Shown here: one piece after another, positions 35,520-45,658 of the stretch
Layout of the letters: every line of letters begins with the position of its first letter
How positions within the stretch are numbered: position 1 is the stretch's first letter
From: Chlorophyllum brunneum
Lineage: Eukaryota > Basidiomycota > Agaricomycetes > Agaricales > Agaricaceae
NCBI GenBank assembly: GCA_963576785.1
Contig: OY756142.1
Coordinates: 1,302,001-1,366,000 of the forward strand
Direction of reading: 5' to 3'
Length of the DNA: 64,000 nt
Translations under genes and position numbers: made by a program
The notes under the pieces: model-generated
Told to the model about the DNA's origin: nothing
Database searches by the model: none
The model's input: the letters and a program-made list of their open reading frames with translations, nothing else

Positions 35520-36249
35520 ATGCGCGACGTTCTCAAGACAGAAGAGCTCGATATACCCGAGGGCATTGATATTTCCATCAAATCCCGTCTCATTACTGTC
35601 ACCGGACCCCGAGGCACACTGAGGAAGAACGTACGACATGTCGACATGGACATTCGGCTACTAAAGGGCAAGACCACCAAGGTCAGCCTCGCAGTCTGGC
35701 AAGGTGGCCGCAAGCACATCGCTTGCCTACGTACCATTCGCAGTTTGATTAACAACATGGTTATCGGTGTGACCAAGGTACAGCTTTGCGTGCCTTTTTC
35801 TTGATAAATCGGTATTGACAGTCCTCAATAGGGTTTCCAATACAAAATGCGTGCAGTCTATGCCCACTTCCCCATCAACTGCATCATTCAGGACGGTGGA
35901 AAGGCTGTTGAAATCCGTAACTTCTTGGGCGAGAAGGTATGCGACCTAGTCCAAACAGAAAATGGCAATTTTTGATAATTGGTCAGACCGTGCGACATGT
36001 TAACATGTTGGAGGGTGTGACTATTTCAGAGTCAAAAGCCCAGAAGGATGAGTTGATCTTGGAGGGCAATGACGTTGACAACGTCTCCCAATCAGGTGGG
36101 TCATGGCAATGTGATATTTGTTCTAATGATGACATTGTTCTCCAGCCGCATCCATCCAGGGCATCTGCCGCGTTCGCAACAAAGATATCCGCAAATTCCT
36201 TGACGGTATCTATGTATCGGACAAGGGTACAATCCTCCGAGACGATTGA
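35520..36249 (+). CDS. RPL9: 60S ribosomal protein L9 (uL6)
   Basis: Large-subunit ribosomal protein near the sarcin-ricin loop. Model: join(35520..35777,35832..35936,35987..36095,36146..36249), 191 aa, the normal eukaryotic length. Motifs: [77 protein letters not shown] and [20 protein letters not shown]. Introns of 50-54 nt. The ATG is immediately preceded by CTCCTAG, suggesting a 5'-UTR intron ends there. It converges on STE14 with 161 bp between stop codons. Confidence 0.97.
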
Positions 36250-36410
36250 GGGCTCTTTTTGCTACGTGATGTGTATCCTTTCAGGTCCATCCTATGATAA
36301 TAAAATCATGCATCATGACGCAGTGACCTTCTCGTGCACGAAGATAACAACTGAGTACTTCTGGTCCATCTATTATATTTACGATGTAGAGTCCATTATT
36401 GTGATGGTTG

Positions 36411-37390
36411 TCATGGGATGAATGGTATTTTTGTTCCAACTCGCTGGCGGTATTCGACGTAACCTTGCCCAAAAAACTTGACGAGAGCGCGTTCCTCAGC
36501 TTCGAGAGTCAACCTTAACCAAAGAAGAAGAGTAACGAAAATACCTCGGGTACGATAGTAGAAAAACCTCCAAAGAAGCACAGAGTACAACACGAAGGAT
36601 AGTGGGTTCTGCAAGACCAGCTGTGTGCCGAGGGCCCAATAGAAAAATCCAGCATAGGATGGATGACGGAACCAGCTTTCTGTGTGTGTCAGTAGTAGTT
36701 GACGATAGGATAGAGAATGGAACATACGCGTAAATTCCGTCGGTAACAAGTCGATGGTTAGTCCGCTTCTCGAACGCAATAGAATGGGAAAAATTGGTCG
36801 ATGCATGAATCATGGCAAGCGAACGGAGCGTTTGTCCGAACAATGTTAAGATAATTCCTGGCGACAGTCTTAATGTGCAAGACATGCCAGCAAGGTGTCA
36901 AGTGGCTCACCTAGCTGAGAGGCATAAGCATGACCCTTGAATTCCGGTTTGAAGTATAGAGTGACCGAATACTCGGTGAGCGCTATCACATGGGCGATGT
37001 GGTACATGTTCCCATTGTTCAGCAAGAAGGCTGTAAAACATAGTAATGAGCTTTGAGGTGGGGGAAAGTCAGGGAGCACGCACAATCAATGTTGCATTTC
37101 TCCAGGTTCCACCCTGCCGTGACCGCGAACTCAGCCCAATGAAAGAATGACCATGCAGTAAGGAAGAAAGCAAGCTGATACGTGGACCACCAGTACTTTT
37201 CAAAGCCACCAACAGCAAAGGCGAGGAACGAAACGCTCCATAGACCACCGAGGGCGAATGCGACGGTTGCAACAGCAAGTGGAGTGTTTGGTAGGCTACC
37301 TCGGAGGTCCGCTGCCTCCGATGTCAAGTGAAGTGGATGACTTGCAGCATCGCGGTGGCACAGGCGGTCTTGCAAAGGATCTGTGGGCAT
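36411..37390 (-). CDS. STE14: protein-S-isoprenylcysteine O-methyltransferase
   Basis: ER membrane methyltransferase that caps prenylated CaaX proteins (Ras, a-factor-type pheromones). Model: complement(join(36411..36499,36545..36675,36728..36857,36911..37030,37084..37390)), 258 aa. Five to six hydrophobic helices, then the ICMT C-terminal catalytic core: TNFSHSIAFEK, HRLVTDGIYAWFRHPSYAGF and the RAEERALVKFFGQGYVEYRQRV ending that binds SAM. Basidiomycete mating pheromones are farnesylated, so this gene probably also serves mating. All GT-AG introns, 45-53 nt. The start at 37390 is the first ATG giving a normal length. Confidence 0.95.
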
Positions 37391-37504
37391 TGAAGGAAGG
37401 AAATGGAGCCGACATGTTCGTGGACAATAGGTGTTTATTCCTGTTGACCCCGACGCCGTGATCCGCAAGCACGCGTCGGGTCACGAGCGGATCTGCCCTC
37501 GTCC

Positions 37505-40034
37505 ATGGTTTGGCTTCGGCGCCATTGCCGCCCTCCGCAGCTCTACCACCTCCTATCAGTGCGATGTTATTCAACAAAAAAGCCTCACGACCCTTCAAAA
37601 ATCCGTAATATGGCCCTGGTTGCCCACATTGGTGAGGCTTACTTTACTTCTGGGCAGAACACCTCGGCTGAGCATTTCACTACCCAGATTCAGGGAAAAC
37701 GACTCTTACAGAATCAGTATTATACAAGTCGTCGTACTTGCCGGCATCTGGCACAGTCGATACTGGTAGCACGACCACGGACTTTCTTTCTGTGGAGAGG
37801 GAGCGGGGAATTACTGTCCAGTCCGCAAGCATACCCGTACAATGGAAAGACTGGACTTTCAACCTCGTAGACACGCCAGGACACGCCGATTTTGGTATGG
37901 AAGTAGAAAGTGCCAGTCGTGTTGCCGACGGCGCGGTGATTTTGATAGACTCTGTCGAAGGCGTTGAGGCCCAGACGAAAGGTGTTTGGACACAACTCAA
38001 CCGGTGAGAGTTTCGCAGCACTATCCACCTCCCGAAGAGCTCATAGCCTCATTTCGAAGATACGGTGTCGCAACGAAGCTCATCTTCCTGAACAAAATGG
38101 ATCGTCCTGGAGCTTCCTTCAAGTCCGCCCTCTCTTCCATCCTTTCAAACCGACTCCATCCACATCCCCTTCCTCTAGTTCTACCAGTTGCCTCCTTCAA
38201 TCCTGAGGCCTATCAACAGGCAGAACCCGGCGTTCATGGCCTCGTTGATTTGGTAAAATGGGAGTTGTGGCGGTGGAACGAAGAGGGTAAGTCATCCGTC
38301 GAAACCTTACCACGAACACTTGACGGTGTCACCTCCGCATTTGAATCTAATCACCCCGTTCCACCTCACCTCGTCGCTGCCAGGATTCAATTCTTGGACA
38401 ATCTTTCCATGCACTCGGAAGCACTCATGGATACACTGCTAGGTTTATCTTCCGCTCCAGATGCATACCTAGGCGTGGAGAGCGCACAGATTCTACCCCA
38501 CCTTCGGCAGGCATCTCTCCAGAATGCCATACTACCAGTTGTCTGTGGATCTGCCATCCGTCACATTGGTACAGAATTAGTTTTGAATTATGCTGGCGAA
38601 CTCTTGGCGAGTCCACTCGACGTACCCCATGACCCCCAGAGCTCAAACGCTCCCTTGCGGCTGCTTGCATGGAAAGTCAATTGGGACTCGAGAAGGGGTT
38701 GGATGACGTTCGTCCGCGTGTATTCCGGTGCGTAGCGTACTTGGTAATTCACTAGAAAGTTGGCCTCATGCACACCCACAGGGAAGCTCACCCGCCAAAG
38801 TAAACTCCTAAACACTAATCGGAACCAAAAGGAAATCATCTCAAAGCTTATGCTCCTTTACGCTTCTGAGTTTCAAGAAGTAGACGAGTTGCCATTCGGT
38901 TCAGTAGGCGTAATCATTGGCCTTAAGCACACTCGGACTGGCGATACACTTGTATCCACCAGCACGCCTGCCTCTGCCCGTTCTATATTGCGTGACATCG
39001 CTCCACCGCCAGCCGTCATCTCCTCTTCCGTTATTCCCCAGTCCCACGCGGATCTTGAACCAGTACAAAATGCCTTGGAATCGTTGGCACGAACTGACCC
39101 TTCGGTACGGGTAGACATCCAGGAGGGGCAAGTACTAGTCCATGGCCTTGGTGCATTACACCTCGAGATCGTTGAAGGACGACTTCGAAACGAGTGGAAT
39201 GTCAACTTCGAGTTCGGTAAACGGAGAGTCAGCTATCGAGAAGGCCTTGGGTTTGGCACGCCCGTCCCAGGATGGGATACCTGGGATGCAGACGTTGGTG
39301 GTGGAAAGCGTATTTCAGTTAAAGTACCTCTAATCGTGCGTGCCCTGGAGAGCGGCGAGGAAGGCGATCCTGTATGGGACGGTAACAGAGTACTTGATGA
39401 CAAAGGCGAAGCTTTACCGGCACCCGAGTCTGTACCTACTGGACCCCTCTCACACATCTCACACGGCATCGCAAGCGCTCTCTCTAGCTCACCCCACTCA
39501 TCTTTGGGTATGACAAATATTTATGTCCAGATCCCTAAACAGGCTTTGTCTGTACAAGCAATACCCTCAGTATTGACTGGAGCCACCGCAGGCGTCCTTC
39601 GCCAACTCTTCCGCGGTGTTGGAGCAGGACCTATCATGGAACCATTTATACAACTCAAGGTTAATGTCCCCGAAAGCCATCTTGGCAGGGTCATTCGCGA
39701 CTTGACTGAACACGGTGGAGAGGTTTTGGAACTTGACGCTGGGTGCAGCACTAGTGCGGCTGGCGAAGTTAGTGGTGGATATCCTGAGGAAGGCGTTTAC
39801 ATCCCCCCCATTTGGTTGACACCATCCGCAACGGAGAATTCGTCAAGGTCACTAACCTCCAGGACCAAGCGTGCCGTTCACGGACTGGCTCCTCTTAGCC
39901 AATCCTTGCACTATTCCCAACGCCTACGTGCACTCTCTGAAGGACATGGCGCTTTCGAGACGGCTGCAGCAGGATTCAAGGAAGTTGCAGAACCAAGGCG
40001 GATGGAGATCCTTCGCGAAATCGGTAGAGCGTAA
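37505..40034 (+). CDS. MEF2: mitochondrial elongation factor G2 / ribosome-releasing GTPase
   Basis: Mitochondrial EF-G paralogue that recycles ribosomes together with RRF. Model: join(37505..37631,37688..38003,38060..38727,38782..40034), 787 aa. The Arg-rich N-terminus (1-25) looks like a mitochondrial presequence. G1 HIDSGKTT (41-48, split by intron 1), switch region TTTDFLSVERERGIT, G3 DTPGHADF and G4 NKMD are visible. Domain II starts near FVRVYSGKLTRQ; domain IV carries LGALHLEIVEGRL and GKRRVSYREG. The QSASIPVQW segment after switch I matches Mef2 rather than Mef1. Introns 54-58 nt. Confidence 0.93.
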
Positions 40035-40054
40035 ATTAGCAGATCAACGATAAT

Positions 40055-41293
40055 CTACAACTCCCTTACTTCATCCGCGTCGCCGAATAGCACCGTCCCC
40101 TCCATCTCGTGCTCGTCTTCCACGGCACCCGGTCGATTATCCCCAGCCAGATTCAACGCTTGGCTGAACGCCATCATACCCCCTACCTCGGAATCACTAT
40201 CGCTATCATCCATCGATTCAAGGTCAAACCGAGGACTAGTTATGAGGTTTTCCTGATGCATTTCATCGTCTGCTAGGAATAGTGGTGTTTTGGCGCGAGG
40301 TGGAGCTTGCCCGATAGTCTTTTTGTGCGTAGATTTTTGACGGGAAATATCACCTAGTTCTTCCGGTGTGTGGTTCGTGGAGCGTATCGCGGGCCATGGT
40401 TCTACCACAATGCAAAGGCACTGTCCATAAATACTGAACCCCTTGTATTTCAACTGGAGTGCTGGTTTAGGCTTCTCCTCTTCATCATCCATGGGGAGGT
40501 CGAACCTAGTGTCCTCTCCGGGACCTATCACCTTCTTATCAACCTCGTCTTGATCGACGTCAATAATGGTAAGGTCCTCTTCCTGCGACGTCTCCAGCTC
40601 ATCCCACCCCGTAGACCCAGCCCTCCTCTTCTTGGTGGACCGCGGTGGTGACGAACCACTGGTGGTGGAGGTGGACCGTACCTTCCTCTTCTTGTGTACA
40701 TGTGCAGCGCTGGACGAGGTGGGCCCATCTTTGGAGGACGACGTAAGAGCACCGAACCCCGATGGTCTCTGGGCCCTCGTAACATAGTTTCTAGACTAAT
40801 TCGAGTTAGGGATATGCAGTGCAGATTCGCTCATGAGACACCTGCCTTGATCACCACCGAATGAGGTTCTGTTCGGCGTAGAAAGTAACAAAACTGATAT
40901 GTGTCTGCCATTCGAGCACCAGGTGAGAGTGGTAAAAAGCGAAACGAAACCCCACACCTCCACGATGCGTGTCGACCGCAGCCTTCTTTGACGTAGCTGT
41001 GGTAGGAAGCACACCAGATTCAGCGAGCAGCTTGGGTAAAATACTATATCCGTGTCAGCCAAGTTTTGAAACCACAATTTGTTTCTGAACAGAGCAAACC
41101 GAGGGCGTAGATCAGATAGGACATGCTGGAGCACCTGATCAGACATCCATCCCAAATGCCGCTCATCCAGATAGACCTTTCATTCCATAAGTGAGGTTCC
41201 CAGGAGACGCGAAACCGGGAGACGCACGTATACAGGCATGACGGACTGTCCTGAAATTCTGAGATAGTAGAGATTCCGTGTTTTGAAGCTCAT
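40055..41293 (-). CDS. conserved fungal protein of unknown function
   Basis: Model: complement(join(40055..40795,40855..40904,40958..41043,41100..41176,41228..41293)), 339 aa. I do not recognise a named domain. The N-terminal 95 residues look folded (YLRISGQSVMPVY, then GDTYQFCYFLRRTEPHSV). A Ser-rich linker holds two bipartite basic motifs (HKKRKV, TKKRR) that resemble nuclear localisation signals. A hydrophobic patch YKGFSIYGQCLCIVVEPWP follows, then an acidic region and the ending GTVLFGDADEVREL. Nuclear location is likely (inference). The four introns (51-59 nt) were placed to keep frame; the second has a weak GTTTGC donor, and alternative splicing of the 40905..40957 intron also stays open. 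Confidence 0.6.
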
Positions 41294-41501
41294 TTTGGTG
41301 GGCTGAGAATGTCAGGCGACAGTAATGAGTCAACTTGATGTTGAGGACCAGGGCCGCCTTATTCAGGCTTGCAGTGGCCTACTTAAATAGTTAGCTCTTT
41401 GATGCTTTGATCTATTGCCCTTCAATGCATTCTGCACATATATAAACTTTATAAGTTTAAACATAAGGTTACATAATTTCCTCGACCTCAATGGCATTGA
41501 T

Positions 41502-43183
41502 TTAGTCAGGGCCCGAAATAATAGCCTTGATAACACCTTTGCCATCCTCACTCTTGCCGGCACGGGTGGCGTTGAAGGCCACGATTGCGTCATTGAAAGT
41601 ATAGCTTATTGAATAGTCAGTGTAAAAAACATATCCGCAAGAGAAGACTTTACCGATGAGTGACGAGGGGTTTAAGGTCCACTCTTCCGCTTGCAGCTAG
41701 TGAAATGGCCAAGGGGTAGTCCCCGGGCTATGAGGAAGACTCAGCACCGTCTGGTACACAAAAAGAAACATGTTTCATACGCCGTAGCGGAAGGAGCCCT
41801 TGTAGTTGAGTTCCTTGACCATGAGCATGGCAAGGTTAATCGTGACATTTGGGGCACCCATACCAACCTTAATTGCAGCTGAGATCTATTTCATGGGGAA
41901 TGATTATGTGGGACAATCTACCTGGACGAAGGTACCGCCAGCCTTGACAATGTAAAGGGCAGTCTGGATAGATACCTCGGCTCCACTGGCATCGATAACG
42001 AGGTCGATAGTGCGATCGCCCCTGTCCTTGATGTCGAGTTGCTGTTTCATCTGCTCAGCGTTACGTTTGCTGTAGTCGACCTTGGATTCGCCTTCAAGAG
42101 GCTTGGCAGGGAGATATGTTTCGGTGGCGGCATAGTCCTTGGCGAATTCTAGGCGCTGGGCTACGATGTCAACAGCGATGATACGCCTGGCTCCAAGGGC
42201 CTTCGCCACGGCCATACATAGAAGACCAACGGGTCCACAACCAAAGACGGCAATTGATTGACCAGTGCGGAATCCACCAAGGTTGGAGACGGAGTGGACG
42301 CCGACGGACAGAGGCTCCATCTGTGGGAGTTGCATCAAGGACAACTTGATTCACGTAAATCATTAGATTTACCATGGCACCATCCTCAAGAGTGAGGTTT
42401 TCTGGCAAAGGATAAGCGAGATCACCTGGAAGGCGATAGTACCGAGCGAGCGTTCCATCATAGGGAGGGGTTGCGGCAAATTCGATATTAGCACAAAGCT
42501 AATGGGCAAGAAGTAAGCGGATGGTAAGCGACGTAAAATCGGGTGACAGGCCTCGTAGCGGCCAGCCTTGCAGAGGTCGCATTTCTCTGTTCGCCACCGG
42601 ATTAGTCCCGACCAAATGTCTAGCGGTCAGCACTTACTACAAGTAGCACCAGGCTCCATAGCCACACGATCCCCAGGCTTGACGTGCCTCACGTTGGCAC
42701 CAACTGAAGACAGTCAGTAACTCCATGGCTCGAAGCCGCAGTGATGGTTGCTCGCCTTTGGAGACAATTCCAGCCGACTCGTGGCCAAGGACCTACCCAT
42801 ACCGGTCAGCGTGTGGGAAGACACGATAGTAGCCCGTTACCATAGGCTTTTCTACGACAAAGTCGCCGATACGACCCTCGACGAGGTAGTGTACCTTGCG
42901 GATGATGAGTTGGAAAATGCGTGCATGAACGGGACGAAATACATCAGATCCACAGATACCTGTTCAGGGGAGTGAGTTGAGAGTCAATAGGTCAATAGAT
43001 CGGGAAGACTGACCAGTCTTCTTGACCTGTACGATAACGTCGTCTGGGCCGGCTGGAGTGTGTTTCGTGTGTGTATATGGGAGTAGCTGGTGCAGGGCGA
43101 CGAGACTCACGCTCGGGGATGGGCCGTTGCTCGTAGGCGACGTCGTGAATGGCGCGCAAGACGAAAGATGGGTTATCGGACAT
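41502..43183 (-). CDS. zinc-dependent polyol dehydrogenase (xylitol/sorbitol dehydrogenase type)
   Basis: Medium-chain dehydrogenase converting a polyol such as xylitol or L-arabinitol to the ketose with NAD+. Model: complement(join(41502..41604,41654..41727,41781..41867,41922..42320,42373..42498,42552..42586,42638..42703,42756..42792,42841..42894,42943..42959,43014..43052,43111..43183)), 369 aa. Catalytic zinc ligands: Cys in GICGSD, GHES with His, and MEPLSVG. The structural-zinc cluster is CKKCDLC with a fourth Cys in ELC. The Rossmann motif is FGCGPVGLL, and the acidic residue VDIV after the second strand favours NAD. Twelve exons include one of 17 nt. Two introns lack GT: 42704..42755 (GCGAGC) and 42499..42551 (GCCTGT, an atypical donor). 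The 42895..42942 intron is a stop-free 48-mer. Exact substrate is not determinable. Confidence 0.88.
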
Positions 43184-43437
43184 GGTTCAGAGAGGAGGGA
43201 TTATCTGGAGCGATCATGGTCTGGAGGCGACGGACCGGATGGGCCGCGGTGTGTTTCCGGTGATTTATGCTGCTGTTTCAGCCATGTCAGCCTCCAGCCC
43301 AGCCCAGTTCCCCTCTCAATGGCCTGTCCTCTCTCTTCCAACTTATCTTCTGCGAAGATACAGCACTGCATCTGTCCCAAAGACGAGCTTGGTCTCTGTC
43401 AACACATCTATCTCAGCCTTCTTTTCATTGTCCCTCC

Positions 43438-44907
43438 ATGCCACGGCGGGTCGCTACGGGCGCAATGCCCGACTTTACTGGGTATACGGTTGACGAGGGG
43501 CGCTACCTCTTGGACAAATTACTCGGCTCAGGTGCTTATGGCAAAGTCTACCGTGCCATCGATTTGAAATCCCCAACCGACAACCGTACAGTCTACGCAA
43601 TCAAGTGCATGCCCATCTACGATCCCGGATCTACCAAGGCCGAGTTTCAGAGGAGGGAGCTGATTCATCACCCCCTAGTTCGTGACCACCCCAATATTGT
43701 GCGATACGAGCGGCATTTCCAAGACGAGGACTGGATCTATATGGTCATGGAGCTCGTTAAGGGTGGAGACCTCTTCGCCTCAATCACCGAGAAGCAAGTT
43801 TTTCGCAACAATGACGCACTGGTCAAGAGGATCTACATCCAAATCATCGACGCCCTCCAGTACTGCCACGATCAGGGTATCTTTCATCGAGACATAAAAC
43901 CTGAGAACATTCTGTGTTCGGAAGACGGTCGACACGTCAAACTGGCGGACTTTGGGCTATCAACGCGAAATGGGGCTTCTTCAGAGTATGGATGTGGAAG
44001 CTGCTATTACATGAGCCCAGGTGGGTCGCCTTCTTTGATATCACCGGCAAATTCGCATCGACAATCCTATTCCTGTACAGAATGCATAGGCGAAGGAAAG
44101 CCGCGCCTCAAGTATTCCTCCAAGCAGACCGATGTTTGGTCTATGGGTGTCATCCTCGTCAACATGATTTCTGGCCGTAACCCGTGGCGATATGCGACTA
44201 TTGAAGACTCATGCTTCCAGGCCTATCTACGGGACAATGATTTTTTGGGGAACGTGCTACCCATCTCTGCGGAGGCGAACGCTATCATCAAACGCATGTT
44301 TACGATTGACCCCCTCCACCGCATCACCTTGCAAGAATTAAAGGAAGACATTGTTCGGGCCCACACATTCTTCCGGAGTCACCAGGACTTGAAGCAGCCT
44401 ACTCAGTCCGCTCAACTCAGGCAACGACGCATCGAATACGCCGATTTGGACTGGCCAATAGAATCTGATCCTCTCCCAGCCCAACCCCCACGACCTATCA
44501 CATCAGAAGGGGGCCTATACACCAGTCCCATAATCGAACCACCGAGTCCATCGAGTGTGGTTATTGTGTCGGATGGTCGACTCTGTGCCGCTGGGGCCTT
44601 GGTACCTGGACCTAGCACTAAGCCACCTAGCGGCCCATCCTCTGCCACTGATTCCTCTAAATCATCCTTGGCGCTGAAAACACCTTCGGTACATGCAGTA
44701 GCACCCGTTGCTGTTGCACTTCCAGGCGGAGGTTCAGATGATGATATCGGAGAATCGCTTGCCCTGCCAGGTACTCTCCTAGACAAGGTTCTACGTTCTC
44801 CAGGGGGTAAAGCAAAGTCCATTACAATCAAGAACGGACGTAACATCATTCGCGCGGCGGTTCAGCGTATCAAGGATTTCTCCACCACTGGGAATGTTGC
44901 GTCTTGA
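43438..44907 (+). CDS. Ran1/Ksp1-like serine/threonine protein kinase
   Basis: Model: join(43438..44020,44081..44907), 469 aa. Kinase domain 23-310: glycine loop GSGAYGKVY, Lys56 in VYAIK, HRD at 150-152 (FHRDIKPENIL), DFG Asp171, then GCGSCYYMSPE and WSMGVILVNMISGRNPW. The GCGS..YMSPE activation segment and ISGRNPW are typical of the Ran1/Pat1-Sks1-Vhs1-Ksp1 group, which controls nutrient response and, in fission yeast, meiosis. The single 60-nt intron falls inside the MSPE motif and is stop-free in frame, so its retention would insert 20 residues there and probably inactivate the kinase. The C-terminal 150 residues are low complexity. It is divergent from the polyol dehydrogenase (254 bp). 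Confidence 0.9.
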   Translation: MPRRVATGAMPDFTGYTVDEGRYLLDKLLGSGAYGKVYRAIDLKSPTDNRTVYAIKCMPIYDPGSTKAEFQRRELIHHPLVRDHPNIVRYERHFQDEDWIYMVMELVKGGDLFASITEKQVFRNNDALVKRIYIQIIDALQYCHDQGIFHRDIKPENILCSEDGRHVKLADFGLSTRNGASSEYGCGSCYYMSPGGSPSLISPANSHRQSYSCTECIGEGKPRLKYSSKQTDVWSMGVILVNMISGRNPWRYATIEDSCFQAYLRDNDFLGNVLPISAEANAIIKRMFTIDPLHRITLQELKEDIVRAHTFFRSHQDLKQPTQSAQLRQRRIEYADLDWPIESDPLPAQPPRPITSEGGLYTSPIIEPPSPSSVVIVSDGRLCAAGALVPGPSTKPPSGPSSATDSSKSSLALKTPSVHAVAPVAVALPGGGSDDDIGESLALPGTLLDKVLRSPGGKAKSITIKNGRNIIRAAVQRIKDFSTTGNVAS

Positions 44908-45658
44908 TTCAATGTACATTCGAATCGCTCAATTCGTCAATGTCATTGCACTGCTTATATACTGCTACCCATGTATCCATCATTGCTCCAGAAATATAGA
45001 TGAATCTTGCACAACTGACCGGAGTGTGTTTCCAAGGGGCAGACGCTATGGTACAAGCCAGCCGGCGCTGCTACTTTTGTGCGGTGGCCGGCTCGACTGG
45101 AACCTTGGTTCCGAAGTAAATAGATCAAAATAACTCGACGGTGAGAATTGGTGTGTCACATTCGGCATTTCGTTTTTCCCTTTCAAGTCAAGGTATTCAC
45201 AGTATAAAATTCCCGTGGACATACATACGCTTCCTAAATATCTATCCCCGAGACAATGGGCTGTCAGAAAGGCCGGAGACTATGCTCTGTAGCACATGCA
45301 TGACAATTCCGACATATAAACATTTCATGCGGCTTAGATTACCTTCTATTAGGGGGATACTTGGTGACCATTCTCAGGATCCACAATATCTCCGTCGTTT
45401 TTGATTCAAATAGAAGTTCCTCTATTGATGCAGCTTGCCGAATTTTACCAAGGGCTTAAGAAATACTGTAAAAACTGTCAGCCTCTTTCGGTTTGCACAA
45501 AAGTAGGGTTGTTTCAGCGACCTGTACAAGGAGACGATTGATTCATCGATTATCGCGGAAACATGAGCACGTGCCGATGAGCTATATTATAGTCAAATTT
45601 TAAATCACAATCGTATCGCACCATTCCTTCTCATCATCTACCACCTACTCTCCCAAGA
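44908..45658. other. kinase 3' flank and MET6 promoter
   Basis: 750 bp with no gene supported; the open frames are short and unlike proteins. The MET6-proximal 200 bp are AT-rich with a TATATTATA run near 45585 and the E-box listed separately. Confidence 0.55.
45568..45573. promoter_or_regulatory. CACGTG E-box in MET6 promoter
   Basis: Palindromic CACGTG 86 bp upstream of the MET6 ATG. In yeast this is the Cbf1 site that drives sulfur-amino-acid genes. Its position fits, binding is inferred. Confidence 0.5.
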
